DNA of 64,000 bases, from positions 25,214-89,213 of the forward strand of contig PLCO01000053.1 in the NCBI GenBank assembly GCA_003134815.1. Reading direction: 5' to 3'. Positions within the stretch are counted from its first letter, which is position 1; the number at the start of each line of letters is the position of its first letter. The stretch is from Acidobacteriaceae bacterium (lineage in GTDB: Bacteria; Acidobacteriota; Terriglobia; Terriglobales; Acidobacteriaceae). Made by a program: the position numbers and the translations under genes. This document shows positions 37,154 to 45,296 of the stretch, piece by piece. Under the pieces are notes generated by a model. It made no database searches. It was not told the origin of the DNA and worked only from the letters and a program-made list of their open reading frames with translations.

Positions 37154-38143
37154 ATGAATTGCGAACTTTCACATGAACAGTTGGTCGCGGCAGCGTATGG
37201 GGAGCTGCCCGACGATCAGGTGCATCAGCTCGAGCGGCACGTGATTGCCTGCCCCGAGTGCCAAAAAGAGCGCGAACAGATCATGGCGCTTAAGCTGCTC
37301 GCCGACGCGCATCCCGTTGTCGAGCCGGATCCGAATCTCGTTGCCCGCGCTCACCTGCAACTCGACGATGCCCTTGACCTGCTGCCGCCCCGCCGTTGGT
37401 ATGAGATTTTCGGCCAGCGCATCGTGAACAACTTCGCCAGCATGCAGGCTGCGCCCGTCGCGGCGCTGCTTCTGCTTGTTGCCGGCGCCGGTGCGGGCAC
37501 TCTTGGCGGTTTCGAGTACGCCCAGAACCGCGCTGCCCACAATGCAACCGTGGCCCAGGCCGCTACGCCCGCCGGAGCGCAGGTGCTGCCTGCCGCAGAC
37601 CTTCCGCAACTCGCCAACGTGGCGGGCATCTCCGGCATCGTGCGCCATCCCAACAGCGAAATTGTTGACGTCAACTACAACCAGGTCATTCCGCGCCAGA
37701 TCGAAGGCTCGCTCGACGATCCCGGTATTCGTCAGTTGCTCATGCTGGCCTCTGAAGATTCCGCCTCTCCCGGTGTCCGCGATGACTCCGTGGCCCTGCT
37801 CGCAGCCGAGTGCCGCGCCGGCCACAGTTGCCAGCCCTCCGGTATCCGCGACGCGCTCATGTACGCCCTCCGCTACGACCGAAGCCCCAAGGTCCGCCAA
37901 AAGGCTCTCCAGGGCCTGGAGCCTTATGTGGCCGACGACGTGCGCGTGCGCGATGCAGTTCTTGAAGCCGTTTTGAACGATAACGATTCGGCCATTCGGA
38001 CCGCGGCCATTGGGTTGTTGGAGCCGGTGGACGCCGATTCCAGCGTCCGCCAGGTGCTCTATTCTGTTTCCAACACCGACCAGAGTCCTCAGATTCGAAC
38101 CGTTTCCCGGGAAGTCTTAAGCCGGGTCCCGCAATTCCAGTAA
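37154..38143 (+). CDS. Zinc-finger anti-sigma factor with C-terminal HEAT-like repeats
   Basis: A 329-residue membrane protein. The N-terminal zf-HC2/ZAS motif H29-x3-C33-x2-C36 ('HVIACPECQ') is the sigma-binding part. A membrane helix at about 97-115 separates it from a periplasmic C-terminus. That part (about 190-329) is built of HEAT-like helical pairs, for example 'VRQKALQGLEPYVADDVRVRDAVLEAVL' and 'IRTAAIGLLEPV', which normally bind proteins. So the sensor arm may read a partner protein, perhaps the PDZ protein encoded next. The gene is 129 bases after the sigma gene, same strand. AAGGACG precedes the ATG. Confidence 0.85.
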   Translation: MNCELSHEQLVAAAYGELPDDQVHQLERHVIACPECQKEREQIMALKLLADAHPVVEPDPNLVARAHLQLDDALDLLPPRRWYEIFGQRIVNNFASMQAAPVAALLLLVAGAGAGTLGGFEYAQNRAAHNATVAQAATPAGAQVLPAADLPQLANVAGISGIVRHPNSEIVDVNYNQVIPRQIEGSLDDPGIRQLLMLASEDSASPGVRDDSVALLAAECRAGHSCQPSGIRDALMYALRYDRSPKVRQKALQGLEPYVADDVRVRDAVLEAVLNDNDSAIRTAAIGLLEPVDADSSVRQVLYSVSNTDQSPQIRTVSREVLSRVPQFQ

Positions 38144-38219
38144 CTGTGCTAACCCTTCCGGCCACTGCGCCGTCTTGATGAGCGCGGACCGGACGACGAA
38201 ACATGATGGAGAAACCGCA

Positions 38220-39200
38220 ATGAAGCCCCTGTTGAGGCCAATTCGTAGTTCGCATCCCATTCGTACTTCGCGCCCTATTCGTACATCGAGTCTGCCCCTT
38301 GCATTTGCTGGGTTCGCGGCAGCCGCGGCCTTCCTGTTCCTTGTGGCCCGTCCCGCGCTCTCCCAGACTGGCCAGCTCGCCTCACTCCTTGAGGACACCA
38401 GCCCGCTGCTTGCCCATACCGCTGTTCCCGGCTATCTTGGCGTGGATGTTACAGACGTCGACAGCGATAAGGCGCAGGCGCTCAAGCTCAAGGATGTTCA
38501 CGGCGCCCTTATCACGCTTATCGATCACGACGCCCCTGCCGGCCAGGTCGGGCTCAAGGTGAACGATGTCGTCCTCTCCATCGATGGCCAGAACGTCGCC
38601 GACGCCGACGCTCTGCGCCGCATGCTCCGCGATATTCCGCCCGGCCGCAAAGTCAGCCTTGAGATCAGCCGCGACGGCAACGTCCAGACGCTGGGCGTGC
38701 AGTTGGTCGACCGCAAGGTCATGGAGCACGACATCTGGACCCGGCTCGACATCGACGTCGATGGCATTGCGCCCGTTGCGCCGCCACCCACAATGGGCCT
38801 CACCGGCTCTAACGCTCCAATCTCCAGCGGCTTCCACATGTCGCTCTTCACCAGCACCCTAAACGTTGGCGCGTTGGTTGAGCCGCTTACCTCGCAGATG
38901 GCCGAGTACTTCGGCATCACGGGCGGCCTCATGGTCAAGCAAGTGTCGCGCAAAAGCGAAGCTGCCGCCGCCGGATTCAAGGCCTTCGACGTGATTCTCA
39001 AGGTCGGCGCTGATGCCATCGCCACCTCCGCCGACTGGGACCGCGACCTTCGCTCAAACGTGGGCAAGCCCGTCCAGGTCACCATTCTGCGGAACAAGAA
39101 ACAGCAGATCATCACTCTCCAGGTTGACTCCAAGCATCGCGGCGCGGTCAGCGCCCCAGCCCTTCCAGGGCAGCAGACCTCCCCGGACGGACCCGTGTAG
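38220..39200 (+). CDS. Exported protein with two PDZ domains
   Basis: About 326 residues. A signal-anchor (about 24-48) follows a basic segment made of a repeated 'PIRTS' unit. PDZ 1 covers about 60-165 ('GYLGVDVTDVDSDKAQAL', 'GQVGLKVNDVVLSIDGQNV'), PDZ 2 about 215-310 ('EYFGITGGLMVKQV', 'AAAAGFKAFDVILKVGADAI'). No trypsin-like or HExxH protease domain is present, unlike DegP or RseP. It is the third gene of the sigma / anti-sigma set, so it may present unfolded peptides or escort a protease to the anti-sigma factor. GGAG lies eight bases before ATG 38220; an upstream in-frame ATG at 38175 is less likely. Confidence 0.87.
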   Translation: MKPLLRPIRSSHPIRTSRPIRTSSLPLAFAGFAAAAAFLFLVARPALSQTGQLASLLEDTSPLLAHTAVPGYLGVDVTDVDSDKAQALKLKDVHGALITLIDHDAPAGQVGLKVNDVVLSIDGQNVADADALRRMLRDIPPGRKVSLEISRDGNVQTLGVQLVDRKVMEHDIWTRLDIDVDGIAPVAPPPTMGLTGSNAPISSGFHMSLFTSTLNVGALVEPLTSQMAEYFGITGGLMVKQVSRKSEAAAAGFKAFDVILKVGADAIATSADWDRDLRSNVGKPVQVTILRNKKQQIITLQVDSKHRGAVSAPALPGQQTSPDGPV

Positions 39201-39336
39201 CCGCTTAATTTTCGTCTGAGTTGACGATCCGCATTCATCTGGGCGCCGCGTCATCAACGGCGCCCATTGTGTCTCGCGCGAATCCGGCGCAAACCAACTT
39301 TGAAAAGTGGTGTCAATAGTGGTACCATGGAAAAGC

Positions 39337-39618
39337 ATGGCAACTTCGAAGAAGCTTCTCGAAGCAGTGCGCCGCGCGCCCACGAATGTTCGATTCAGAG
39401 ATCTGCTTCGACTATGCGTGGAATACTTCGGCGAGCCGCGCCAACGTGGAACAAGTCATGCCGTGTTTAGAACACCGTGGTCCGGTGACCCGCGCGTCAA
39501 CATTCAACAGGAGAAAGGGAAGGCCAAGGCATATCAGGTTCGCCAGGTTCTCGCGGCCATCGACAAACTCAAAGGAATTCAACATGAAGCACACTCTGAG
39601 AAGGAATCCCAAAGCTGA
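39337..39618 (+). CDS. hicA: HicA-type mRNA interferase toxin
   Basis: About 93 residues, a double-stranded-RNA-binding-like fold RNase of the HicA family. The catalytic His lies in 'QRGTSHAVFRTP', preceded by 'SKKLLEAV' and followed by 'VRQVLAAIDKL'. The toxin gene precedes the antitoxin and overlaps it by 35 bases, the normal hicAB order. It is slightly longer than the usual 60-90 because of the Ser/Glu-rich tail. ATG 39337 has only a weak GGAAAAG before it. Confidence 0.88.
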   Translation: MATSKKLLEAVRRAPTNVRFRDLLRLCVEYFGEPRQRGTSHAVFRTPWSGDPRVNIQQEKGKAKAYQVRQVLAAIDKLKGIQHEAHSEKESQS

Positions 39619-39931
39619 CCGCTTTACATACCGCGTCACATGGTCGGCGGAGGACAACGAGTATGTCGGCCTTTGCGCGGAGTTTCCTTCGCTCTCCTGG
39701 CTCGCGCGCACTCCTGAAGATGCCCTGACCGGAATCCGCAGAATCGTGAGGGCTGCTGTGAGGGATATGGAGGGCGCGGGAGAGTCAGTCCCAAGTCCAC
39801 TATCCGTCAAGCATTTCAGCGGCCAATTTCGTATTCGTATTCCACCTGAGGTGCATCGTTCGCTGGCCGTGCAGGCCGCCGAGCAGGGCGTCAGCCTCAA
39901 TCGCCTTGCCAGCGCCAAGCTGTCTTCATAG
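39584..39931 (+). CDS. hicB: HicB-type antitoxin
   Basis: A 115-residue antitoxin. The degenerate RNase-H-like HicB core is visible ('YRVTWSAEDNEYVGLCAEFPSLSWLARTPEDAL' region). A C-terminal DNA-binding part ('FRIRIPPEVHRSLAVQAAEQGVSLNRLASAKL') has the HicB ribbon-helix-helix pattern. It neutralises HicA and represses the operon. The start lies inside hicA in another frame. rlmB begins 25 bases later on the same strand. Confidence 0.9.
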   Translation: MKHTLRRNPKADRFTYRVTWSAEDNEYVGLCAEFPSLSWLARTPEDALTGIRRIVRAAVRDMEGAGESVPSPLSVKHFSGQFRIRIPPEVHRSLAVQAAEQGVSLNRLASAKLSS

Positions 39932-39956
39932 CACGCGCGCCCACTAAACTATCTAC

Positions 39957-40811
39957 ATGGAAGTTCTCTACGGCCTGCATCCGGTTTCTGAAGCTCTCAA
40001 GGCCGGCCGCCGCCGCTTCGATCACGTCCTCGTCGCTCGCGAGCGCCACGATGATCGTCTCGCCCGCCTCATCGCGCAATGCCGCGACGCCGGCATCCGC
40101 GTCCTTGAGGGGTCGCGCGAGCAACTCACCGTCGCTGCTAAAACCGCCGATCACCAGGGGGTCGTCGCGCTCGTCCATCCGCAGGAATTTCTCTCTCTTG
40201 AAGACCTCTTCGAGCCCGACCCATCCGCAAGGAAATCCACCGCGGGCAATTCCACCGCTCGCCTTCTCCTCGCGCTTGACGGCGTTGAAGACCCGCAAAA
40301 TCTCGGCGCTCTTCTTCGGGTTGCCGACGGCGCCGGCGTCGACGGAGTCCTCTTCACAGAGCGCCGCTCCGCTCCACTCAGCCCTGCCGCCGTCAAAGCC
40401 AGCGCCGGAGCCGTCGAGCACCTCCGCATCGCTCGCGTCGTCAACCTCGTCCGCTCCCTCGAAGAGCTCAAGCGCCGCAACCTCTGGATCGTCGGGCTAG
40501 ATGCGAGAGTTGACGAGCGCGGCCTAACCGCTTACGACCAATTCGATTTCTCCGGTGATCTGGTCATCGTCCTCGGCCGCGAGGGCGCAGGTCTCCACGA
40601 TCTTGTTCGCCGCACCTGCGATCATCTGCTCCGCATCCCCATGGCGGGCGGCGTCAGCTCCCTGAACGTCTCCGCCGCCGGAGCCGTTGTCCTCTTCGAA
40701 GCCGCTCGCCAGCGCCGCGCCGCTGCTGAATCGCGTCCCGGTGCTGCAAGCGCTCTCACTACTCCGCCGGCCGCGTCAAAACCCAGGAAGCAGAAAGGCC
40801 TCGGTTCTTGA
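39957..40811 (+). CDS. rlmB: 23S rRNA (guanosine-2'-O-)-methyltransferase RlmB-like (TrmH/SpoU family)
   Basis: A 284-residue SPOUT methyltransferase. The N-terminal substrate-binding domain starts 'VLYGLHPVSEALKAG', and the C-terminal knotted domain has the three SpoU motifs: 'LDGVEDPQNLGALLRVADGAGVDGV', 'IVLGREGAGL' and 'IPMAGGVSSLNVSAAGAVVLFE'. These match RlmB, which methylates G2251 of 23S rRNA. The C-terminal ~30 residues are an Ala/Lys-rich extension. The stop lies next to a dispersed repeat and the gene for an exported M1-like protein. Confidence 0.92.
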   Translation: MEVLYGLHPVSEALKAGRRRFDHVLVARERHDDRLARLIAQCRDAGIRVLEGSREQLTVAAKTADHQGVVALVHPQEFLSLEDLFEPDPSARKSTAGNSTARLLLALDGVEDPQNLGALLRVADGAGVDGVLFTERRSAPLSPAAVKASAGAVEHLRIARVVNLVRSLEELKRRNLWIVGLDARVDERGLTAYDQFDFSGDLVIVLGREGAGLHDLVRRTCDHLLRIPMAGGVSSLNVSAAGAVVLFEAARQRRAAAESRPGAASALTTPPAASKPRKQKGLGS

Positions 40812-40834
40812 ACCTTGATCCTATTGATCGAGTG

Positions 40835-40888
40835 GGGTGCCCCATCCGAAGCGCTGTTTCATCGCGCTTAGGGTGGGATAGCACGAAC
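40835..40888. repeat. Dispersed imperfect palindrome (GGGTGCCCCATCC family), copy 1
   Basis: Begins GGGTGCCCCATCC, ends TAGGGTGGGATAGCACGAAC, and shares both ends and a central GCGCTxTTG-like segment with 61148-61204, 20 kb away. The two arms are roughly complementary. It sits between rlmB and the next gene, inside the N-terminal extension that gene would have if it began at 40808. Confidence 0.8.
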
Positions 40889-40906
40889 CTCAGCGCGCTG
40901 CGCCCC

Positions 40907-42937
40907 GTGTTCATTCTTTCGATAGCGGTCTCGTTTTTCGCCGCACTCCCCTCGTTCTGTCAGACCACGCCCACTGCGCCGGCACCAACGCCCACCACTG
41001 CGCCCGACCAGCAACCGCACGGCAAGGTCATCTTCTCCCGCTCAACAGAGGACAACGGCCAGACCACCACTACCACCGGCCCAGCAGCGCCAAAATCCGC
41101 AGGCCAGCCCGTCTCCGCTCCTGTCGCCACAGACGCAGAACGCGAGGTCCTCACCTTCACCGCCTTCGACATGGACGTGCATCTCCGCCCCGTCGCGCAG
41201 CAGATCGCCGTCCGCGCCCTCCTCACCGTGCGCAACGACGGCCACACTCCTCTCGCTCACATCCCGCTGCAAATCTCTTCCTCGCTCGACTGGGAAAACA
41301 TTCGCATCGCCGGCCGCGACCTCACCTTCACCGTCGCCACTCTCAATTCCGACGTGGACCACACCGGCCGGCTTCACGAAGCCGCCATCGCCCTCGCCGC
41401 TCCGCTCGCCCCCGGCGCAACGCTCGCGCTCGACGTCACCTACTCCGGCACAATCCCGCAATCCGCCCAGCGTCTCATCACCATCGGCACGCCCGACGAT
41501 GCGGCTCTCCACACCGACTGGGACACCATCGCCATCGACTTCACCGGCCTGCGCGGATTCGGCAACGTCGTTTGGTATCCCGTCTCAAGCGTTCCCGTCA
41601 TCCTCGGCGACGGCGCTCGCGTCTTCGACGAGATGGGCGAGCACAAGCTCCGCATGGCAGGCGCGCGTTTCCGCTTGAGCCTCACTGATGAATATCCCCA
41701 CGGCCAGGCCCCCACCGTCGCGCTCATCAACGGCCATCGCGTCCCGCTTGCGCTTACTGAGCCTTCAACCGCCGGCCCTGAAGTTCCCGGCATCGCCGCA
41801 GCCAGCCTTGACCAACCCGCTCTCGGCTTTGAAGCGCCCAGTCTTTTCCTTGCCGTCCTCACCGCTCACCAGGCCACCAACACCACGCTTTACACATTGC
41901 CTGAGGACGACTCCGCAGTTGAAGGCTGGGCTTCCGCCGCTTCCTACGTCACGCCCTTCCTGCAAGGCTGGCTCGGCCAGGCGCCGCGCTCCCAGCTAAC
42001 AATCCTCGATCTCCCCGACCCCGAAGACGCGCCCTTCGAAACCGGCGCGCTGCTCGTCACCGCCATTCAGCAGGCCACGCCCGATGAGCTAGACGGCGTC
42101 TTTGCCCACTCGCTCACACACGCATTTTTGTGTACATCCACGTCCTCGCCCCCCGCGTGGCTCAGCGAAGGGGTCGCTCATTTCATGGGAACTCTATGGA
42201 TCGAAAAACAGCAGGGCCGACAGAAGGCGCTCGAATCGCTCGAATCCGGCCGCGAGGCTCTTGCTCTTGCCGAGCCAGCCAGTCCCGGCGAAAGCTCCGG
42301 CCAGCCGCTCGCCCAGGCCATCTCGCCCGTCTACTACCGCTCCAAGGCCGCCTACGTTTTCTGGATGCTCCGCGATCTAGCAGGCGATGCCGCGCTCTCC
42401 GCGGTTCTCCGCGGCTACTCGCCTGCCGACGATCCCGCGCGCAGCCTTAGCCCGCCCGGAGGCCCAGACTCGACCACCAGCTCGGCCTATTTTGAGAAGC
42501 TCATCGAAAAAGCCCGGGCCTCGAGCGGGGAGTCGTCCTCACTCGGGCCGAAACCTGACCTCAATCGCGATCTCTCCTGGTTCTTCACTGATTGGATCGA
42601 TGCCGACAAGGGTCTTCCCGATATTGCCATCGACGGCGTCTTTCCCTCGCACACCGAGGGCGACAACTGGCTCGTCGCCGTCAATCTCTCCAACTCCGGC
42701 TACGCCGCCGCCGAAATTCCCGTCACCGTCAGCAACGCCGCTGCATCAGTCACCCAGCGCGTCATCGTCCCCGCACGCGGCAAGGCCACGCAGCGCATCC
42801 TTCTGCAGGGCCAGCCCATCAAGGTCCAGGCCAATGACGGCACCGTCCCTGAAACCGAGGCCAGCATCCACATCCGCAACCTCGACGGTTCCGGTGGCGA
42901 CTTGCCCTCAACCCCACACGCCGCCGACCAGCAGTGA
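40907..42937 (+). CDS. Exported M1-peptidase-like protein with a degenerate zinc motif
   Basis: About 676 residues with a signal peptide directly at the N-terminus (ending near 'ALPSFCQ'). The N-terminal half is a beta-rich M1-like domain ('LTFTAFDMDVHLRPVAQQIAVRALLTVRN', then 'GLRGFGNVVWYPVS'). The expected gluzincin site reads H401-S-L-T-H405 instead of HExxH, though 'WLSEGVAHFM' follows at the proper distance. The general-base Glu is therefore Ser, and catalysis is unlikely; a scaffold or binding role is inferred. GTG 40907 is chosen for the signal peptide; a TTG at 40808 overlapping the rlmB stop would add 33 residues partly encoded by a dispersed repeat. Confidence 0.78.
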   Translation: MFILSIAVSFFAALPSFCQTTPTAPAPTPTTAPDQQPHGKVIFSRSTEDNGQTTTTTGPAAPKSAGQPVSAPVATDAEREVLTFTAFDMDVHLRPVAQQIAVRALLTVRNDGHTPLAHIPLQISSSLDWENIRIAGRDLTFTVATLNSDVDHTGRLHEAAIALAAPLAPGATLALDVTYSGTIPQSAQRLITIGTPDDAALHTDWDTIAIDFTGLRGFGNVVWYPVSSVPVILGDGARVFDEMGEHKLRMAGARFRLSLTDEYPHGQAPTVALINGHRVPLALTEPSTAGPEVPGIAAASLDQPALGFEAPSLFLAVLTAHQATNTTLYTLPEDDSAVEGWASAASYVTPFLQGWLGQAPRSQLTILDLPDPEDAPFETGALLVTAIQQATPDELDGVFAHSLTHAFLCTSTSSPPAWLSEGVAHFMGTLWIEKQQGRQKALESLESGREALALAEPASPGESSGQPLAQAISPVYYRSKAAYVFWMLRDLAGDAALSAVLRGYSPADDPARSLSPPGGPDSTTSSAYFEKLIEKARASSGESSSLGPKPDLNRDLSWFFTDWIDADKGLPDIAIDGVFPSHTEGDNWLVAVNLSNSGYAAAEIPVTVSNAAASVTQRVIVPARGKATQRILLQGQPIKVQANDGTVPETEASIHIRNLDGSGGDLPSTPHAADQQ

Positions 42938-42941
42938 GACG

Positions 42942-43568
42942 TTATGGAGCAATCCGCATCAATGCTGGTTTTCTGAAGATGGGTGACTCCCCGATCACGA
43001 AGTACCCAGGCGTAAACCCGTGGCTCAGCACAAGTCCAGGACTCGCGGTTTCTCTGGGAAGATCGAAGACCTGCACGCTCAAGACGGTCTCCCCAGGGCT
43101 CAGCATCGCGGTCAGCTGAGCAGTGGCCCCATTGGAAGACTCCCACGCGCGCTGACCCCCCGGCGATTGGGCATAAGTCTTTCCCGCATCCAACAGCAGC
43201 GCTCGCAAGCCGCCTTCGCGCTGCGTTCTGCCGCCGGAATGGCTACCGACGCGAATGGTGACGACATGAAAGACACCGGTTGCTTTCACTATCTGGGTGG
43301 GCGGACCGAGTTCCGTCGCTGTCTCGGCTTTGACCACTGCGAAGCACATCTCATCGAAGCACTGGTCTTCGCCCATCGGGAAGATGCGTTGCGGAGTGGC
43401 CGCGGAGACTGCGGCAACAAGTGCAAGATAGACGGCCCAGCTGGCAGCCAGCATCCACAAAACCCGTTTCGCCGTATGTCGCGCGTCCCGCACAATCGCG
43501 ATGATCGCGCCCGCGAGCGCAACCACTGAGACTAACAGGAAGGCGAGGAAGAATAGCTCAAAGAGCAT
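42942..43568 (-). CDS. Membrane protein of unknown function
   Basis: A 208-residue protein with two N-terminal membrane helices (about 3-25 and 37-58). An exported domain of ~145 residues follows, containing two nearby cysteines ('DQCFDEMCFAV'). The rest is beta-rich ('GVFHVVTIRVGSHSGG', 'PGLVLSHGFTPGYFVIGESP'). I do not recognise the family, though 'HGFTPGYFVIG' recalls small exported domains common in soil bacteria. The end lies four bases from the end of the convergent M1-like gene. Confidence 0.65.
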   Translation of the reverse strand: MLFELFFLAFLLVSVVALAGAIIAIVRDARHTAKRVLWMLAASWAVYLALVAAVSAATPQRIFPMGEDQCFDEMCFAVVKAETATELGPPTQIVKATGVFHVVTIRVGSHSGGRTQREGGLRALLLDAGKTYAQSPGGQRAWESSNGATAQLTAMLSPGETVLSVQVFDLPRETASPGLVLSHGFTPGYFVIGESPIFRKPALMRIAP

Positions 43569-43632
43569 GACTGCCTACTTTACACGCGGATGCCCGCAAA
43601 TCACCCCTACACTGCCCCCGCGCCAATGGTCA

Positions 43633-45120
43633 TTATCCCTTGTCCCCCGCATTTCGCGCCTTCACCTTGAACCACACCGGCGTCCCCTTGAATCCAAACG
43701 CCTCCCGAATCTGATTCTCCAAAAAACGCTCAAAAGCAAAGTGCAGCTTGATGTTGCGATCCGTGAACAGAACAAATGTCGGCGGAGCCACTGCCGCCTG
43801 TGTCATGTAATAAATTCTGATTCGTTTCGCCATCGGCACCGGCGCCCGCTGAAAATCGATCTTTTCAAGGAATCTATTCATCGCGCCAGTCGACACACGC
43901 TTGCGCCGTTCTTTAGCCACGGCCACAACCTCGCGCAGCACGCGCGTCATGCCCTTCCGCTCCCGCCCAATCGCCTCCAGCGCCGACAAAAAAATCACCG
44001 GCGCATAATCCAGATATTTCAGCGCCCCGCGCACCTGCTGTTCAAAAATCTCGCGGTCCGCGGGCTTTTTTCCGTCGGTTCGCCCAGTCGTCACCAGGTC
44101 CCACTTGTTCACAATGATAATCACACTGCGCCCGCTCTCGTGCGCGTACCCTCCGATCGTTGCGTCGCTCGCCGTCACGCCCTCCGTCGCGTCGATCAGC
44201 ACCAGCGCCACGTCCGCCGCTTCCAGGTGCCGCCTGGCCATCACCACGCTCATCTTTTCCGCCATCAACTTCGTCTTGCCCTTGCGCCTGATCCCTGCCG
44301 TATCCACAAACCGCAGCGTCTGGCCCTCAAACTCCACCACCTCATCCACCGCATCGCGCGTCGTCCCAGCAATCGGCGAAACAATCGATCGCGTCGTCCC
44401 CGTCAGCGCATTCAGCAGCGTGCTCTTGCCTACGTTCGGCCGTCCGATAATCGCCACCGCCGTCTCGCGCTGCTCAAACTCTCCGTGGGTGCGAATCTTC
44501 TTGTCGTCTTTTTCCTCGCCCTCTTCGTCTGTTTGTCCCGCTGCAGATTCCTCACCCGCTTCCACCTCATCCGCCCGCTCAGGAATCGCCTCCGCAATCG
44601 CGTCCAGCAGTTCGCCCACTCCCTGCCCGTGTTCCGAACTCACCGCAAACACATTGCTGATTCCCAGCCGGCGAAAGTTCTCTGCCTCTGCCGCCAGTCC
44701 CTCGGTCTCTACTTTGTTCACGGCCAGAAACAGCGGCTTGCCGCCGCGTTTCAGCAGTTGCGCCAGATCGTAGTCCGGCCGCGCCAGCTCCGTCCGCGCG
44801 TCCACTACCATCACCAGCGCATCAGCTTCCGCGAGCGCTACTTTGGCTTGGGTAAAAATCTCCGTCGCCATCAGCTCCGGATCGTCGGGGACAATTCCGC
44901 CCGTATCCACCAGCCGGTAATGGCGCCCCAGCCACTCGTACTCGCCATAGATGCGGTCGCGCGTAATCCCGGGCTCGTCGCCCACAATCGACCGCCGGCT
45001 CGCCGTCAACCGATTGAACAGCGTGCTTTTGCCCACGTTGGGCCGCCCCACAATCGCCACCAGCGGCAGCTTCGCGGCCCCCGCTTTCACTGGCACAACC
45101 GATCTGCGATAAGTGGGCAA
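43633..45120 (-). CDS. der: GTPase Der (EngA), ribosome assembly
   Basis: A 495-residue essential GTPase with two tandem G domains, needed for 50S subunit maturation. P-loops: 'VGRPNVGKSTLFNRL' (about 24-38) and 'IGRPNVGKSTLLNAL'. Switch and base motifs 'DTGGIV', 'NKVE', 'DTAGI' and 'NKWDL' are present, followed by the KH-like C-terminal domain. The linker between G domains has an acidic stretch ('DEEGEEKDDKK') typical in length. The start is TTG 45120 with GGAG six bases upstream; an ATG is not available at a suitable distance. Confidence 0.96.
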   Translation of the reverse strand: MPTYRRSVVPVKAGAAKLPLVAIVGRPNVGKSTLFNRLTASRRSIVGDEPGITRDRIYGEYEWLGRHYRLVDTGGIVPDDPELMATEIFTQAKVALAEADALVMVVDARTELARPDYDLAQLLKRGGKPLFLAVNKVETEGLAAEAENFRRLGISNVFAVSSEHGQGVGELLDAIAEAIPERADEVEAGEESAAGQTDEEGEEKDDKKIRTHGEFEQRETAVAIIGRPNVGKSTLLNALTGTTRSIVSPIAGTTRDAVDEVVEFEGQTLRFVDTAGIRRKGKTKLMAEKMSVVMARRHLEAADVALVLIDATEGVTASDATIGGYAHESGRSVIIIVNKWDLVTTGRTDGKKPADREIFEQQVRGALKYLDYAPVIFLSALEAIGRERKGMTRVLREVVAVAKERRKRVSTGAMNRFLEKIDFQRAPVPMAKRIRIYYMTQAAVAPPTFVLFTDRNIKLHFAFERFLENQIREAFGFKGTPVWFKVKARNAGDKG

Positions 45121-45296
45121 AATAATCTCCAGCAGCGAATCATTCGATAACGCGCTGCTTCATCAGTGTACTGTCCGCATCAACGCGGGAACTTTGCCGC
45201 CACCCTAAAGGGATTTCCCACCCCAGCTGCACTTTCCCTTCCAGCCTCCGCAATCCGCCCCTCCGCAATACGCCCCGCCCCAATGCGCCTCCCCCT

